Notes: generated by a model not told the origin, from the sequence alone. DNA of 64,000 bases from Flavobacterium sp. UMI-01 (GCF_019656315.1 NZ_BPLU01000035.1:1-64000); one strand, 5' to 3'. Shown: positions 41,372 to 50,098, counted from the first letter of the stretch. A program made the numbers and translations.

Positions 41372-42214
41372 ATGGAAAATAAATATGAATCTCGTTATGC
41401 TGCAGCTCCTCAGGATGTAAAATCGTACGATACTGCAAAATTACGTAAGGAGTTTTTGGTTGAAAACTTGATGGAAGATGATAAAATCAATTTGGTTTAT
41501 TCTCATTATGATAGATATATCACCGGAGGTGTAAAACCCGTAACTAAAGAAGTGGTTTTAGAAACTATTGATCAGTTAAAAGCTTCTTATTTCTTGGAGC
41601 GAAGAGAATTAGGAATTATCAATGTGGGAGGGACAGGAACTGTTACGGTAAATGGAGAAGCATACGTATTGGATCATAAAGAAGCATTATATGTAGGACA
41701 AGGAAACGAAAAGGTATCTTTTTCTAGTGCAGATGCGGCTAATCCAGCTTTGTTTTATATCAATTCAACACCTGCACACAAAGCATATCCAATTAAAAAA
41801 ATTGGTATTAATGATGTAGAAGTGGTAGAATTGGGTACTCCTGAAACAGCCAACAGAAGGACTTTGCGTAAATATATTGTAAATAGTGTTGTAGATGTTT
41901 GTCAATTGCAAATGGGAATGACAACTTTACATACGGGAAGTGTTTGGAATACAATGCCAGCACACGTTCATGATCGTAGAATGGAAGTGTATTTTTATTT
42001 TGAAATTCCAGAAAATCAAGCGGTTTGTCATTTCATGGGGCAACCTGATGAAACAAGACACATTTGGATGGGGAACTATCAAGCTGTAATTTCTCCACCA
42101 TGGTCTATCCACTCAGGTTCAGGTACAAGCAATTATTCTTTTATATGGGGAATGGCAGGTGAGAACTTGGACTATGGCGATATGGATTTTTGTAACATAA
42201 CAGATTTACGCTAA
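41372..42214 (+). CDS. kduI: 5-dehydro-4-deoxy-D-glucuronate isomerase (KduI)
   Basis: A 280-residue cupin-fold isomerase that converts 5-keto-4-deoxyuronate to 2,5-diketo-3-deoxygluconate, in the breakdown of unsaturated uronates from pectin, glycosaminoglycans or similar. Zinc ligands are visible in MPAHVHDRRMEVYFYF (His, His, Glu) and the later His of PPWSIHSG. I chose the ATG at 41372 as the longer frame begins upstream of the operator. First gene of the kduI-kduD-DUF4861 operon. Confidence 0.94.
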   Translation: MENKYESRYAAAPQDVKSYDTAKLRKEFLVENLMEDDKINLVYSHYDRYITGGVKPVTKEVVLETIDQLKASYFLERRELGIINVGGTGTVTVNGEAYVLDHKEALYVGQGNEKVSFSSADAANPALFYINSTPAHKAYPIKKIGINDVEVVELGTPETANRRTLRKYIVNSVVDVCQLQMGMTTLHTGSVWNTMPAHVHDRRMEVYFYFEIPENQAVCHFMGQPDETRHIWMGNYQAVISPPWSIHSGSGTSNYSFIWGMAGENLDYGDMDFCNITDLR

Positions 42215-42232
42215 TTTTTTAAATAGAAAAAT

Positions 42233-43027
42233 ATGTCAATTAATTTATTTGATTTAACAGGTAAAGTAGCTTTGATAACTGGGGGAACTCATGGTTTAGG
42301 ACAAGCAATGGCTACTGGATTAGGGAATGCAGGTGCTACTTTGGTTATCAACGGTGCTTCTTCTCAAGAAAAATTAGATGCTGCTGTGGCTACTTATCAA
42401 TCTTTAGGGATTAAAGCGTATGGGTATCTGTTTGATGTGACTAACGAAGAGCAAGTAATGAAAAATATTGCTGCCATTGAAAATGAAGTAGGTCCTATTG
42501 ATATTTTGGTGAACAATGCGGGAATAATCAAAAGAATTCCGCTTGAGTCAATGGAAGTAGCTGATTTTGAAGAGGTAATCAAAGTAGATTTGATAAGTCC
42601 TTTCATTATGTCAAAACATGTTGTGAAAGGAATGATTGCTAGAAAACAAGGCAAAATCATCAACATTTGTTCGATGATGAGTGAGTTGGGACGTAATACG
42701 GTAGGAGCTTATGCAGCTGCCAAAGGGGGGCTTAAAATGCTTACCAAAAACATGGCAACTGAATGGGCAAAACACAATATTCAAGTAAACGGTATTGGAC
42801 CTGGATATTTTGCAACTACTCAAACTGCTCCTATTCGTGTGGACGGACATCCTTTTAATGATTTTATTATCAATAGAACACCAGCGGCACGTTGGGGAGA
42901 TCCTGAGGATTTACAAGGAGCAGCTATTTTCTTGAGTTCTAAGGCTAGTGATTTTGTCAACGGTCATGTGGTGTATGTAGATGGGGGGATTTTAGCCACA
43001 ATCGGTAAACCTTCAAACGAGAATTAA
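42233..43027 (+). CDS. kduD: 2-deoxy-D-gluconate 3-dehydrogenase (KduD-like SDR)
   Basis: A 264-residue short-chain dehydrogenase. Rossmann glycine motif TGGTHGLGQAMA (about 17-28), NNAG motif, and catalytic Ser-Tyr-Lys (ICSMMSELG..YAAAKGGLKM). Next to kduI it most likely reduces 2,5-diketo-3-deoxygluconate to KDG. The sequence alone could also fit gluconate 5-dehydrogenase. 18-base gap from kduI, 19 to the next gene: same operon. KdgK and KdgA are not in the window, so the last steps are elsewhere. Confidence 0.88.
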   Translation: MSINLFDLTGKVALITGGTHGLGQAMATGLGNAGATLVINGASSQEKLDAAVATYQSLGIKAYGYLFDVTNEEQVMKNIAAIENEVGPIDILVNNAGIIKRIPLESMEVADFEEVIKVDLISPFIMSKHVVKGMIARKQGKIINICSMMSELGRNTVGAYAAAKGGLKMLTKNMATEWAKHNIQVNGIGPGYFATTQTAPIRVDGHPFNDFIINRTPAARWGDPEDLQGAAIFLSSKASDFVNGHVVYVDGGILATIGKPSNEN

Positions 43028-43046
43028 TTAATCAAAAACCATAATT

Positions 43047-44222
43047 ATGAAGTTTGTCAAAATAGTATGTAATGCGATAATTGCTTTTTTGTTATGCTCT
43101 TTTGGGACAAATGAAAAAGCGATTGTAGTAAAAGTAAAGAACAATTTAAACAAAGAGCGTTCGTTTGAAACGGTGACTTTGACAAAGGAATTCTTGAAAG
43201 TAAATGATTTGACTTCTCTAGGAATTAGAGATAAAAAGACTGGAAAATTATTAGTAACACAATTGGTCGATACAAATAGCGACGGTATTATGGACGAACT
43301 ATTGTTTCAGCCTGTGGTTGCTGCCAAAGCTACTCAAGAGTTTGAAGTCGTAAAAGTTTCTGAAAAAGAACGTCCAAAATCTATCGATTATTGTTATTCT
43401 CGTTTTGTCCCTGAGCGTACAGATGATTACACTTGGGAAAATAATAAGGTAGCTTTTAGAGTATATGGTCCGGTGGCTCAAAAAATGATTGAAGACAAAG
43501 TTCCTGGTGGTACTCTTTCCAGTGGCGTAGATGCTTGGTTAAAAAGAGTAGATTACCCTATTATCAATAAATGGTATAAGAAAAATAGTGAAAGACCAGG
43601 TGCCTATCATGAAGACTCTGGAGAAGGATTAGATAATTTTCACGTGGGCGCTAGTAGAGGAGTTGGAGGTATTGCTGTCAAAGTAAAAGACCAATACTAT
43701 TATTCTAAAAATTACATCGAGTACAAAACCATTACTACAGGACCTATCCGTACAAGTTTTTATTTAAAATATGCTGATTGGGATGCCAACGGCAATAAAA
43801 TTATCGAGTCTAAAATTGTTAGTTTGGATTTGGGCAGTCGTATGTCGAAATTTGAAACTTCTATTGAAGGCACAAAATCTATCGCTGCAGGTTTAACACT
43901 TCATGAAAAGAAAGGAAAAGTGACTGGCGATAAGAAAAAAGGCTGGTTGAGCTACTATGAGCCTATTGGAAATTCTGAAATAGGAACAGCTATTGTAGCC
44001 TCAAAAAAATATTTTTGTGATTATGAAACCTACGACACTTCGGAGGTTGATTTAAGCAATGCTTATGCTAACTTAAAAGTAAAAAACAATAAAGTGGTTT
44101 ACTATGCAGGACATGCTTGGAAAGAACAAGGAGATATTAAAAATGCAGAGCAATGGCAAAATTATTTAAGCCAATTTGCTGAGAATATCAATAATCCTTT
44201 AGTAGTTTCATTGGCTAAATAA
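43047..44222 (+). CDS. DUF4861 domain protein in the uronate operon
   Basis: A 391-residue exported protein with an N-terminal signal helix (VKIVCNAIIAFLLCSFG). It matches DUF4861 by landmarks: QLVDTNSDGIMDELLFQP, the loop GEGLDNFHVGASRGVGGIAVK and TGPIRTSFYLKYADWD. Function is not known; members occur in polysaccharide-utilisation loci, often with polysaccharide lyase or uronate genes, and a beta-sandwich carbohydrate-processing role is plausible. Ends the operon at a strong hairpin. Confidence 0.82.
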   Translation: MKFVKIVCNAIIAFLLCSFGTNEKAIVVKVKNNLNKERSFETVTLTKEFLKVNDLTSLGIRDKKTGKLLVTQLVDTNSDGIMDELLFQPVVAAKATQEFEVVKVSEKERPKSIDYCYSRFVPERTDDYTWENNKVAFRVYGPVAQKMIEDKVPGGTLSSGVDAWLKRVDYPIINKWYKKNSERPGAYHEDSGEGLDNFHVGASRGVGGIAVKVKDQYYYSKNYIEYKTITTGPIRTSFYLKYADWDANGNKIIESKIVSLDLGSRMSKFETSIEGTKSIAAGLTLHEKKGKVTGDKKKGWLSYYEPIGNSEIGTAIVASKKYFCDYETYDTSEVDLSNAYANLKVKNNKVVYYAGHAWKEQGDIKNAEQWQNYLSQFAENINNPLVVSLAK

Positions 44223-44242
44223 GCTTTTTTTTAAAGAATAAT

Positions 44243-44274
44243 AAAAACCTTTTGCTTTTGCAAAAGGTTTTTTT
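44243..44274 (+). terminator. Terminator of the kduI-kduD-DUF4861 operon
   Basis: AAACCTTTTGC (44245-44255) / GCAAAAGGTTT (44260-44270), loop TTTT, then T-run. Confidence 0.88.
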
Positions 44275-44414
44275 GTGTCTATTGTGTTAGGTTTTAGAGT
44301 GCAATTGAGTAATTTTTTGAGCAAGGATAGTATGGATAGTTTGAAAAAATACCCTTTTTTTGTGCTAATTTTATTTTATTCCGATTTTTGAACAAATACG
44401 TTTATTTTTGCAGC

Positions 44415-45041
44415 ATGAAAAAATGGATACAACAGTTGTTTTCATCAAAAACCGTCGAAAGTAACATCGATAACATGAAAAAATTTTTAATAGTAGGATT
44501 AGGGAATATTGGGGCTGAATATGTCAATACGAGACACAATATAGGATTCAAAGTGTTGGATTTTTTAGCTAGAAAAGAAGGACTTTCGTTTGAAACTGCA
44601 AAATTAGGTGCCATTGCTGAATATAAATTCAAAGGAAGATCGTTTTTGTTGTTGAAGCCAAATACCTATATGAATCTAAGTGGTAAGGCTGTAAAATATT
44701 GGTTGGATAAAGAAAACATTCCAGTCGAGAATCTTTTGGTGATTACAGATGATTTGAACCTGTCGTTTGGAACCATTCGCATTAAGCCAAAAGGCAGTGA
44801 TGGTGGACATAATGGACTTAAAAATATAAATTTGCTGTTGAATAGCAATGTATATGCGCGTTTTCGTTTTGGGATTAGCGACCAATTTAAAAAAGGCCAA
44901 CAAGTTGATTATGTTTTAGGAGAGTGGAACGACGAAGAAAACAATCAATTACCAGAACGATTAGAAGTAGCCACTGAAATCATTAAATCTTTTGGAACTG
45001 CTGGTTTAGAAAATACTATGAATGCTTATAATGGTAAATAG
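44415..45041 (+). CDS. pth: Peptidyl-tRNA hydrolase
   Basis: A 208-residue enzyme that frees tRNA from peptidyl-tRNA dropped off the ribosome. The catalytic His lies in GLGNIGAEYVNTRHNIGF; other motifs are KPNTYMNLSGKAV, DDLNLSFG and GGHNGLKNI. The 208-residue form starting at 44415 has a 20-residue N-terminal tail; an ATG at 44475 would give the core enzyme only (188 residues, starting MKKFLIVGLGN). A TATTTTTG -7-like box at 44403-44410 would place the transcription start at about the upstream ATG, so the 44475 start is possible. Single gene. Confidence 0.9.
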   Translation: MKKWIQQLFSSKTVESNIDNMKKFLIVGLGNIGAEYVNTRHNIGFKVLDFLARKEGLSFETAKLGAIAEYKFKGRSFLLLKPNTYMNLSGKAVKYWLDKENIPVENLLVITDDLNLSFGTIRIKPKGSDGGHNGLKNINLLLNSNVYARFRFGISDQFKKGQQVDYVLGEWNDEENNQLPERLEVATEIIKSFGTAGLENTMNAYNGK

Positions 45042-45190
45042 TTTTTAGAACCTAAAACGACGCAGCGCAAATTAGCTCCATCTGTTAAATTAGAACGACA
45101 GAAATAGCGTTGTGAAATAGTAATTAAAACTTCAATTCCGCTTTAATAATTAAAAAAATCCAATAGTGGATTGTAGGTTCAAGCACAAAT

Positions 45191-45232
45191 AAAAAGAGCT
45201 TTTCTTGCTAGTACAAGAAAAGCTCTTTTTTA
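45191..45232. terminator. Bidirectional terminator between pth and the DsbA-like gene
   Basis: A perfect 17-bp stem (arms 45191-45207 and 45214-45230; AAAAAGAGC and GCTCTTTTT at the ends), loop of 6 bases, A-run on one side and T-run on the other. Suits both convergent genes. Confidence 0.9.
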
Positions 45233-45266
45233 TAATCAGGATGTTTCTTTTTTGAACAATTGGAAT

Positions 45267-45986
45267 TTAATCGCAACAGCCATCGATACCGCAACTGTCA
45301 CCTTTTGAATCGTTTACTACTGTCAATTTAGGCCCAAACGAACCTTCTTCCCATACTCTTTCAAGAGTTTTTACAAAAGTTTCTACATGTTGAGCACCTG
45401 AGACAGCATATTTGTTGTCAAATACAAAGAAAGGAACTCCTTGGATACCGATTTGTTGAGCCATTTGGATGTCTTGGGCAACAGCTTCGCCATAAGCATC
45501 CGAATGCAAAACCCCTTCGACTAGTTCTTTATTCATTCCAAGATTTTGAGCTAGTTCACTCAAAGTGTTGAGGTCATTGATGTTTTTACCATCGGTCATA
45601 TAGGCTTTAAATAGCAATTCTTTAAGTTCGTTTCCTATATGATGTTTTTTTGCTAAATGCAACAGTCTGTGGGCGTGATACGAATTGGCTAATATGGCTT
45701 TGTCAAAATTAAATTCTAAGCCACTATTTTTAGCGTTTTGAGTCATATTTTCAACCATTTCGATAGCCCAATCTTTGTCTTTTCGGTATTTTTCGGCTAG
45801 ATGGTCGTAGATATTGTCTTCTGGTGATGCGATAAAATGGGCGTCAAGCTGAAAACTTTTCCATTCGACTTCAATCGCTTCTTGATGGCCAAATTGTTCT
45901 ATAGCAGTTTCAATCCGTCTTTTGCCAATATAGCAATAAGGACACATAACATCAGACCAAATTTGTATTTTGAGTTTATTTTCCAT
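45267..45986 (-). CDS. DsbA-family oxidoreductase (FrnE-like)
   Basis: A 239-residue thioredoxin-fold protein of the FrnE type. The active site CPYC (IWSDVMCPYCYIG) is at residues 16-19. It has an inserted helical domain and the cis-Pro loop GIQGVPFFVF. No signal peptide, so cytoplasmic, and it may act in thiol redox or disulphide isomerisation. The C-terminus has an extra Cys cluster (DSCGIDGCCD), not usual in the family and possibly metal-binding. Confidence 0.82.
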   Translation of the reverse strand: MENKLKIQIWSDVMCPYCYIGKRRIETAIEQFGHQEAIEVEWKSFQLDAHFIASPEDNIYDHLAEKYRKDKDWAIEMVENMTQNAKNSGLEFNFDKAILANSYHAHRLLHLAKKHHIGNELKELLFKAYMTDGKNINDLNTLSELAQNLGMNKELVEGVLHSDAYGEAVAQDIQMAQQIGIQGVPFFVFDNKYAVSGAQHVETFVKTLERVWEEGSFGPKLTVVNDSKGDSCGIDGCCD

Positions 45987-46010
45987 TAGTAAAATTTATG
46001 TTTGTATATA

Positions 46011-46018
46011 CAAATGTA
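46011..46018 (-). promoter_or_regulatory. Candidate -7 box for the DsbA-like gene
   Basis: TACATTTG on the minus strand, 25 bases before the ATG, matches TAnnTTTG. Confidence 0.45.
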
Positions 46019-46149
46019 ATCATCATTTTTGTGAATTACGTATGGTTTAGGATTTTATTAGGATATTGGATGAATTGCCAACTTGTCGAAATAGCCCCCA
46101 AATGGCTTCGTTTCTAATCAATTAGGTGCTATAAAATCTAAATAAAGTA

Positions 46150-46185
46150 TAAAAAATAACCCGAAAGACAAAAGCCTTTCGGGTT
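46150..46185 (-). terminator. Terminator downstream of YwqK-like copy A
   Basis: On the minus strand, AACCCGAAAG / CTTTCGGGTT (arms 46176-46185 and 46158-46167) with an 8-base loop and a T-run after it. Confidence 0.8.
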
Positions 46186-46210
46186 GGGTAATTTTATTTT
46201 GAAAAGAAAA

Positions 46211-46558
46211 TTAGTTGTTTGCTAAATCATCTTTTTTCCAATTTTTTACTGCTACAATTTTATTGTTTGCGTAATCTACTTCATTTAAGGTGCCTTCATT
46301 CCAAATGAACCATTTTCCAGCTTTTTGCCCGTTAACATAAGTAGCCATGGCAATCTTTTTACCATTTTCGTCATAAGAAACCCATTCGCCATGAAGTTTC
46401 CCGTCTTTAAAAGCGCCTGTTTGTTGAACTTGTCCATTGTCGTGATAATAAGTTGCAATAACAGTATTGTTGACAGCTGCCTCTAGTTTTGGCTTGCCTT
46501 CGTTAGCAAATAACATTCCTGATAATAGTAATACACTTAGTATGATATATTTTTTCAT
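46211..46558 (-). CDS. MORN-repeat (YwqK-like) secreted protein, copy A
   Basis: A 115-residue protein with a signal peptide (LSVLLLSGMLFANEG, cut around residue 20). The rest is MORN_2/YwqK-type repeats: YYHDNGQVQQTGAFKDGKLHGEWVSYDENGKKIA. Databases name this the YwqK antitoxin family, but the signal peptide and the absence of a toxin gene argue against a toxin-antitoxin role here. It is about 70 percent identical to copy B (46756). They form a tandem pair with a shared upstream repeat. Confidence 0.8.
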   Translation of the reverse strand: MKKYIILSVLLLSGMLFANEGKPKLEAAVNNTVIATYYHDNGQVQQTGAFKDGKLHGEWVSYDENGKKIAMATYVNGQKAGKWFIWNEGTLNEVDYANNKIVAVKNWKKDDLANN

Positions 46559-46586
46559 GATATAAAAGTTTTAATGATTTGTTTTC

Positions 46587-46594
46587 CAAATGTA
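46587..46594 (-). promoter_or_regulatory. Candidate -7 box for YwqK-like copy A
   Basis: TACATTTG on the minus strand, 29 bases before the ATG. Same relative position as the box of copy B. Confidence 0.5.
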
Positions 46595-46625
46595 TAATTT
46601 ATTATTTACAATAAAAAAACATTTT

Positions 46626-46660
46626 GGTAACATTTTGGTAACATTGCAAAAACTTAACAT
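46626..46660 (-). promoter_or_regulatory. TAACA direct repeats upstream of YwqK-like copy A
   Basis: TAACA words (on the plus strand) begin at 46628, 46639 and 46655, so 11 and 16 bases apart; the first lies 34 bases beyond the -7 box. The same array is before copy B. The 11-bp period is that of OmpR/PhoB-type sites, but no binder is identified. Confidence 0.5.
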
Positions 46661-46680
46661 TTGGGAACGTTGTTTTTATA

Positions 46681-46717
46681 AAAAAATATGCCTCCGAAAA
46701 AGGATTCGGAGGCATTG
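46681..46717 (-). terminator. Terminator downstream of YwqK-like copy B
   Basis: ATGCCTCCGAA / TTCGGAGGCAT (arms 46688-46698 and 46705-46715) with a 6-base loop; on the minus strand it is followed by a T-run. Confidence 0.85.
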
Positions 46718-46755
46718 TATTTTTAGTGAAAACCTAAGGATTTAGGAGATACTGT

Positions 46756-47103
46756 TTATTCATCGTTGGCAATAGCTTCTCTTTTCCAATTTTTAACAGC
46801 AGCAATTTGGTTATTAGAATAATCTACTTCATTTAAAGTACTGCTGTTCCAATGGAACCATTTGCCAACTTTTACACCTTTGTTGTAGTTAGCAATTGCG
46901 GTTTTGTTTCCTTTATCATCATAGGAGACCCATTCGCCTTGCAGTTTTCCGTCTTTAAAGAAACCTTCTTGCATAACTTGACCATTTTCATGGTAATAGG
47001 TAGCTTTCACCATATTGTTTACTGCTTCTAATTTTGGCTGTATGTTTTGAGAGAATACCATTCCCGATACTAAGATTAGTGTAATTATGATGTATTTTTT
47101 CAT
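46756..47103 (-). CDS. MORN-repeat (YwqK-like) secreted protein, copy B
   Basis: A 115-residue paralogue of copy A, same length and layout: signal peptide (LILVSGMVFSQN), then YYHENGQVMQEGFFKDGKLQGEWVSYDDKGNKTA and KWFHWNSSTLNEVDYSNNQIAAVKNWKRE. The pair probably arose by tandem duplication that included the promoter region. The role is unknown; MORN repeats often bind lipids or act as protein-protein spacers. Confidence 0.8.
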   Translation of the reverse strand: MKKYIIITLILVSGMVFSQNIQPKLEAVNNMVKATYYHENGQVMQEGFFKDGKLQGEWVSYDDKGNKTAIANYNKGVKVGKWFHWNSSTLNEVDYSNNQIAAVKNWKREAIANDE

Positions 47104-47130
47104 TTTGAAAAGTTTTAGGGGTTAATACTA

Positions 47131-47138
47131 CAAAGATA
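47131..47138 (-). promoter_or_regulatory. Candidate -7 box for YwqK-like copy B
   Basis: TATCTTTG on the minus strand, 28 bases before the ATG, matches TAnnTTTG. Confidence 0.5.
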
Positions 47139-47168
47139 ACGATTGAATTTACATTAAAAAAACAATTT

Positions 47169-47203
47169 GGTAACAATTTGATAACATTGGCTAAAACTTA
47201 ACA
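47169..47203 (-). promoter_or_regulatory. TAACA direct repeats upstream of YwqK-like copy B
   Basis: TAACA words at 47171, 47182 and 47199 (spacings 11 and 17); the first is 33 bases beyond the -7 box. Arrangement nearly the same as before copy A. Confidence 0.5.
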
Positions 47204-47257
47204 TTGAAAAAGACAGGATGTTAAAAAGCAGTACAAAAAATTAAATTTCTCAATCCA

Positions 47258-47282
47258 TTGTTCATAATTAGTCCTAAATTTG
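47258..47282 (+). promoter_or_regulatory. Candidate promoter for aspS
   Basis: TAAATTTG at 47275-47282 is a clean -7 box, 41 bases before the ATG. The nearest TTG (47258) is only 14 bases upstream, so the -33 element is doubtful. Confidence 0.45.
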
Positions 47283-47323
47283 CAGCCGAGTCAAAAAAGA
47301 CGAATTAATATAAAATTTTGATT

Positions 47324-49078
47324 ATGTATAGAAGTCATAATTGTGGTGAACTGAACGCCTCACATATAAATACTGAAGTAACCTTAGCGGGTTGGGTACA
47401 AAAATCCAGAGATAAAGGATTTATGAACTGGGTTGATTTGAGAGATCGTTATGGAATTACCCAACTTATTTTTGACGAAAGTCGTACTGAAAAGTCTGTT
47501 TTTGAATTGGCTAAAACCTTGGGTCGTGAATTTGTGATTCAAGTTAAAGGGCTTGTTATTGAAAGAGAAGCTAAAAATAAAAATATACCAACAGGTGAAA
47601 TCGAAATTTTGGTTTCGGAGTTAACGATATTAAATAGTGCTATTACGCCTCCTTTTACTATTGAAGATGAAACGGATGGTGGGGAAGACATTCGAATGAA
47701 ATACCGTTACCTTGATATTAGAAGAAATCCAGTAAAAAACAGTTTGTTGTTCCGTCACAAAGTAGCGATGGAAGTGCGTAAATATTTGTCTGATTTGGAT
47801 TTTTGTGAAGTCGAAACACCTTATTTAATCAAATCGACTCCTGAGGGAGCTAGAGATTTTGTGGTGCCTTCAAGAATGAATGAAGGTCAGTTCTATGCTT
47901 TGCCACAATCACCTCAAACTTTTAAACAATTGTTGATGGTAGGTGGTATGGATAAGTATTTCCAAATCGTAAAATGTTTCCGTGATGAGGATTTACGAGC
48001 AGACAGACAACCTGAGTTTACGCAAATCGATTGCGAAATGGCCTTTGTGGAGCAAGAAGATATTTTGAATATATTCGAAGGATTAACGCGTCATTTATTG
48101 AAAGAATTAAAAGGAGTTGAGGTGGCTAAATTTCCGCGTATGACTTATGAGTATGCGATGAAAACCTACGGGAATGACAAACCGGACATCCGTTTTGGGA
48201 TGGAATTTGGTGAATTGAACGAATTTGCACAACATAAAGAGTTTCCAGTTTTTAATGTTGCTGAACTAGTTGTAGGTATTGCTGTTCCAGGAGCAGGAAA
48301 TTATACCCGTAAAGAAATTGATGCTTTGATTGATTGGGTAAAACGCCCACAAGTAGGTGCATCTGGAATGGTGTATGCTAAATGCAACGAAGATGGAACT
48401 TTCAAATCATCAGTAGATAAATTTTACAACCAAGAAGATTTAGCCAACTGGGCTAAAGTGACAGGAGCCAAACCAGGTGATATGATTTTTGTTCTTTCTG
48501 GACCAGCTAACAAAACCAGAGCGCAACTTTCTGCTTTACGTATGGAATTAGCAACTCGTTTGGGGTTAAGAAAGCCTGAAGAATTTGCTCCATTATGGGT
48601 GGTTGATTTTCCTTTATTAGAATTTGATGAAGAAAGCGGTCGTTACCATGCGATGCACCATCCGTTTACTTCTCCAAAACCTGAGGACATGCATTTATTA
48701 GAAACCAATCCAGGGCAAGTACGTGCCAATGCGTATGATATGGTCTTGAACGGAAATGAAATAGGGGGTGGGTCAATTCGTATTCACGACAAAGAAACCC
48801 AACAGTTAATGTTTAAATATTTAGGGTTTACTGAAGAGGAAGCCAAAGTACAATTTGGATTCTTGATGGATGCTTTCCAATTTGGAGCGCCGCCACACGG
48901 AGGACTGGCATTTGGGTTAGATCGATTAGTGGCTATTTTAGGGGGACAAGAGACCATCAGAGACTTTATTGCATTCCCCAAAAATAACTCTGGAAGAGAT
49001 GTTATGATTGATGCACCTTCGATAATTAATCCTTTGCAACTAGAAGAACTCCATATTCATTTGGATGTTAAAAATTAA
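47324..49078 (+). CDS. aspS: Aspartyl-tRNA synthetase
   Basis: A 584-residue class IIb synthetase that charges tRNA-Asp. It has an N-terminal OB domain ([23 protein letters not shown]), motif 2 ([18 protein letters not shown]), the bacterial GAD insert (about 280-410) and motif 3 ([15 protein letters not shown]). I chose the ATG at 47324; the longer frame starts with a TTG at 47318. Monocistronic. Confidence 0.96.
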   Translation: MYRSHNCGELNASHINTEVTLAGWVQKSRDKGFMNWVDLRDRYGITQLIFDESRTEKSVFELAKTLGREFVIQVKGLVIEREAKNKNIPTGEIEILVSELTILNSAITPPFTIEDETDGGEDIRMKYRYLDIRRNPVKNSLLFRHKVAMEVRKYLSDLDFCEVETPYLIKSTPEGARDFVVPSRMNEGQFYALPQSPQTFKQLLMVGGMDKYFQIVKCFRDEDLRADRQPEFTQIDCEMAFVEQEDILNIFEGLTRHLLKELKGVEVAKFPRMTYEYAMKTYGNDKPDIRFGMEFGELNEFAQHKEFPVFNVAELVVGIAVPGAGNYTRKEIDALIDWVKRPQVGASGMVYAKCNEDGTFKSSVDKFYNQEDLANWAKVTGAKPGDMIFVLSGPANKTRAQLSALRMELATRLGLRKPEEFAPLWVVDFPLLEFDEESGRYHAMHHPFTSPKPEDMHLLETNPGQVRANAYDMVLNGNEIGGGSIRIHDKETQQLMFKYLGFTEEEAKVQFGFLMDAFQFGAPPHGGLAFGLDRLVAILGGQETIRDFIAFPKNNSGRDVMIDAPSIINPLQLEELHIHLDVKN

Positions 49079-49149
49079 TAGAAAACGCTGAATATCAATT
49101 ATTTTTACAAAAAAACGCATAATAATGGTGATTGTATTGTATTAAATAT

Positions 49150-49157
49150 TACATTTG
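49150..49157 (+). promoter_or_regulatory. Candidate -7 box for the cold-shock gene
   Basis: TACATTTG, 29 bases before the ATG, matches TAnnTTTG. TTG words upstream (49132, 49137) are closer than usual. Confidence 0.45.
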
Positions 49158-49186
49158 TCTCATTATAAATTATTATTACTATTACA

Positions 49187-49381
49187 ATGCGTACAGGTAC
49201 AGTTAAATTTTTCAATGAGTCTAAAGGTTACGGATTCATTACAGACGAAGAAACAGGAAAAGACATTTTCGTTCACGCTTCAGGAATCACCGCGGAAGAA
49301 TTACGCGAAGGTGACAGAGTTAGCTACGAAGAAGAAGAAGGAAGAAAAGGTAAAGTTGCTGCTCAAGTAGCAGTTATCTAA
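49187..49381 (+). CDS. Cold-shock-domain protein
   Basis: A 64-residue single-domain OB-fold nucleic-acid chaperone. RNP1 KGYGFI and RNP2 DIFVHAS are both visible. It lies in its own transcription unit between aspS and nuo with a strong terminator. No extended 5' leader typical of E. coli cspA is seen. Confidence 0.94.
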   Translation: MRTGTVKFFNESKGYGFITDEETGKDIFVHASGITAEELREGDRVSYEEEEGRKGKVAAQVAVI

Positions 49382-49420
49382 GCATAAAAATTCATTTTTT
49401 ATTGCCAACGAATGTTAAAA

Positions 49421-49455
49421 GCGTTCCAACGATAAGTTGGGACGTTTTTTTTTTT
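49421..49455 (+). terminator. Terminator of the cold-shock gene
   Basis: CGTTCCAAC (49422-49430) / GTTGGGACG (49436-49444), loop GATAA, one G-U pair, then an 11-T run. Confidence 0.9.
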
Positions 49456-49555
49456 GCTCAAAAATTAAAAAAATACCTGCAACGATTCTTTAAGTAGAAA
49501 AATTATAAATAACGTAAAATTTAGCAAAATTTTATAACTTATTCTTAATCTAATG

Positions 49556-49586
49556 TTGTGTTTTCGGTCATCGAGTCCTATCTTTG
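49556..49586 (+). promoter_or_regulatory. Promoter for the nuo operon
   Basis: TTG at 49556-49558, 20-base spacer, TATCTTTG at 49579-49586: a strong Bacteroidota-type promoter 29 bases before nuoA. Confidence 0.65.
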
Positions 49587-49615
49587 TCGCTAAATAAAAA
49601 AATATAACAAATAAG

Positions 49616-49981
49616 ATGCTTACAGACCAATTAAATTACATTCCAATTTTTATGCAGTGCTTGCTTGCTGTGGGATTTGTGGCTGGAACCATAGTCGTTT
49701 CAGGAAAATTAGGGCCAAAAAGAAGATCTGAAACCAAAGACCGTAATTTTGAGTGCGGTATCGAATCGGTTGGTAATGCTCGTATTCCATTCTCTGTTAA
49801 ATATTTCCTAGTTGCTATATTGTTTGTTTTGTTTGATGTGGAGGTGATTTTCCTGTATCCTTGGGCTATCAATTTCCAAGAATTAGGAATGGAAGGACTT
49901 TTAAAAATGATTGTTTTCATGCTGTTGCTTTTGGTGGGATTCTTTTATATCATCAAAAAGAAAGCATTGGAGTGGGAATAA
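49616..49981 (+). CDS. nuoA: NADH-quinone oxidoreductase subunit A
   Basis: A 121-residue membrane subunit with three helices, NuoA of complex I. Motifs: the loop KDRNFECGIESVGNARIPFSVKYFLVAILFVLFDVEVIFLYPWA. First gene of a complete nuoA-N set; a 117-base repeat-bearing spacer separates it from nuoB. Confidence 0.94.
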   Translation: MLTDQLNYIPIFMQCLLAVGFVAGTIVVSGKLGPKRRSETKDRNFECGIESVGNARIPFSVKYFLVAILFVLFDVEVIFLYPWAINFQELGMEGLLKMIVFMLLLLVGFFYIIKKKALEWE

Positions 49982-50008
49982 ATACAATTTACGATTTGAG
50001 ATTTTCTC

Positions 50009-50087
50009 ATTTAGGATTTCTCAAAAGGAAAAATGATTTAAAATACATGATTTAGTTTAGGTGACCCCTAAATTTAAAATCCTAAAT
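50009..50087. repeat. Inverted words in the nuoA-nuoB spacer
   Basis: ATTTAGGATTT (50009-50019) and its exact complement AAATCCTAAAT (50077-50087). The same pair, slightly altered, is in the nuoM-nuoN spacer. Confidence 0.55.
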
Positions 50088-50098
50088 CTATAATTAAG

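Noticed and set aside
46211..47103. YwqK pair as a toxin-antitoxin system
   Set aside because: Both products have signal peptides, no toxin gene is adjacent, and the family name is historical.
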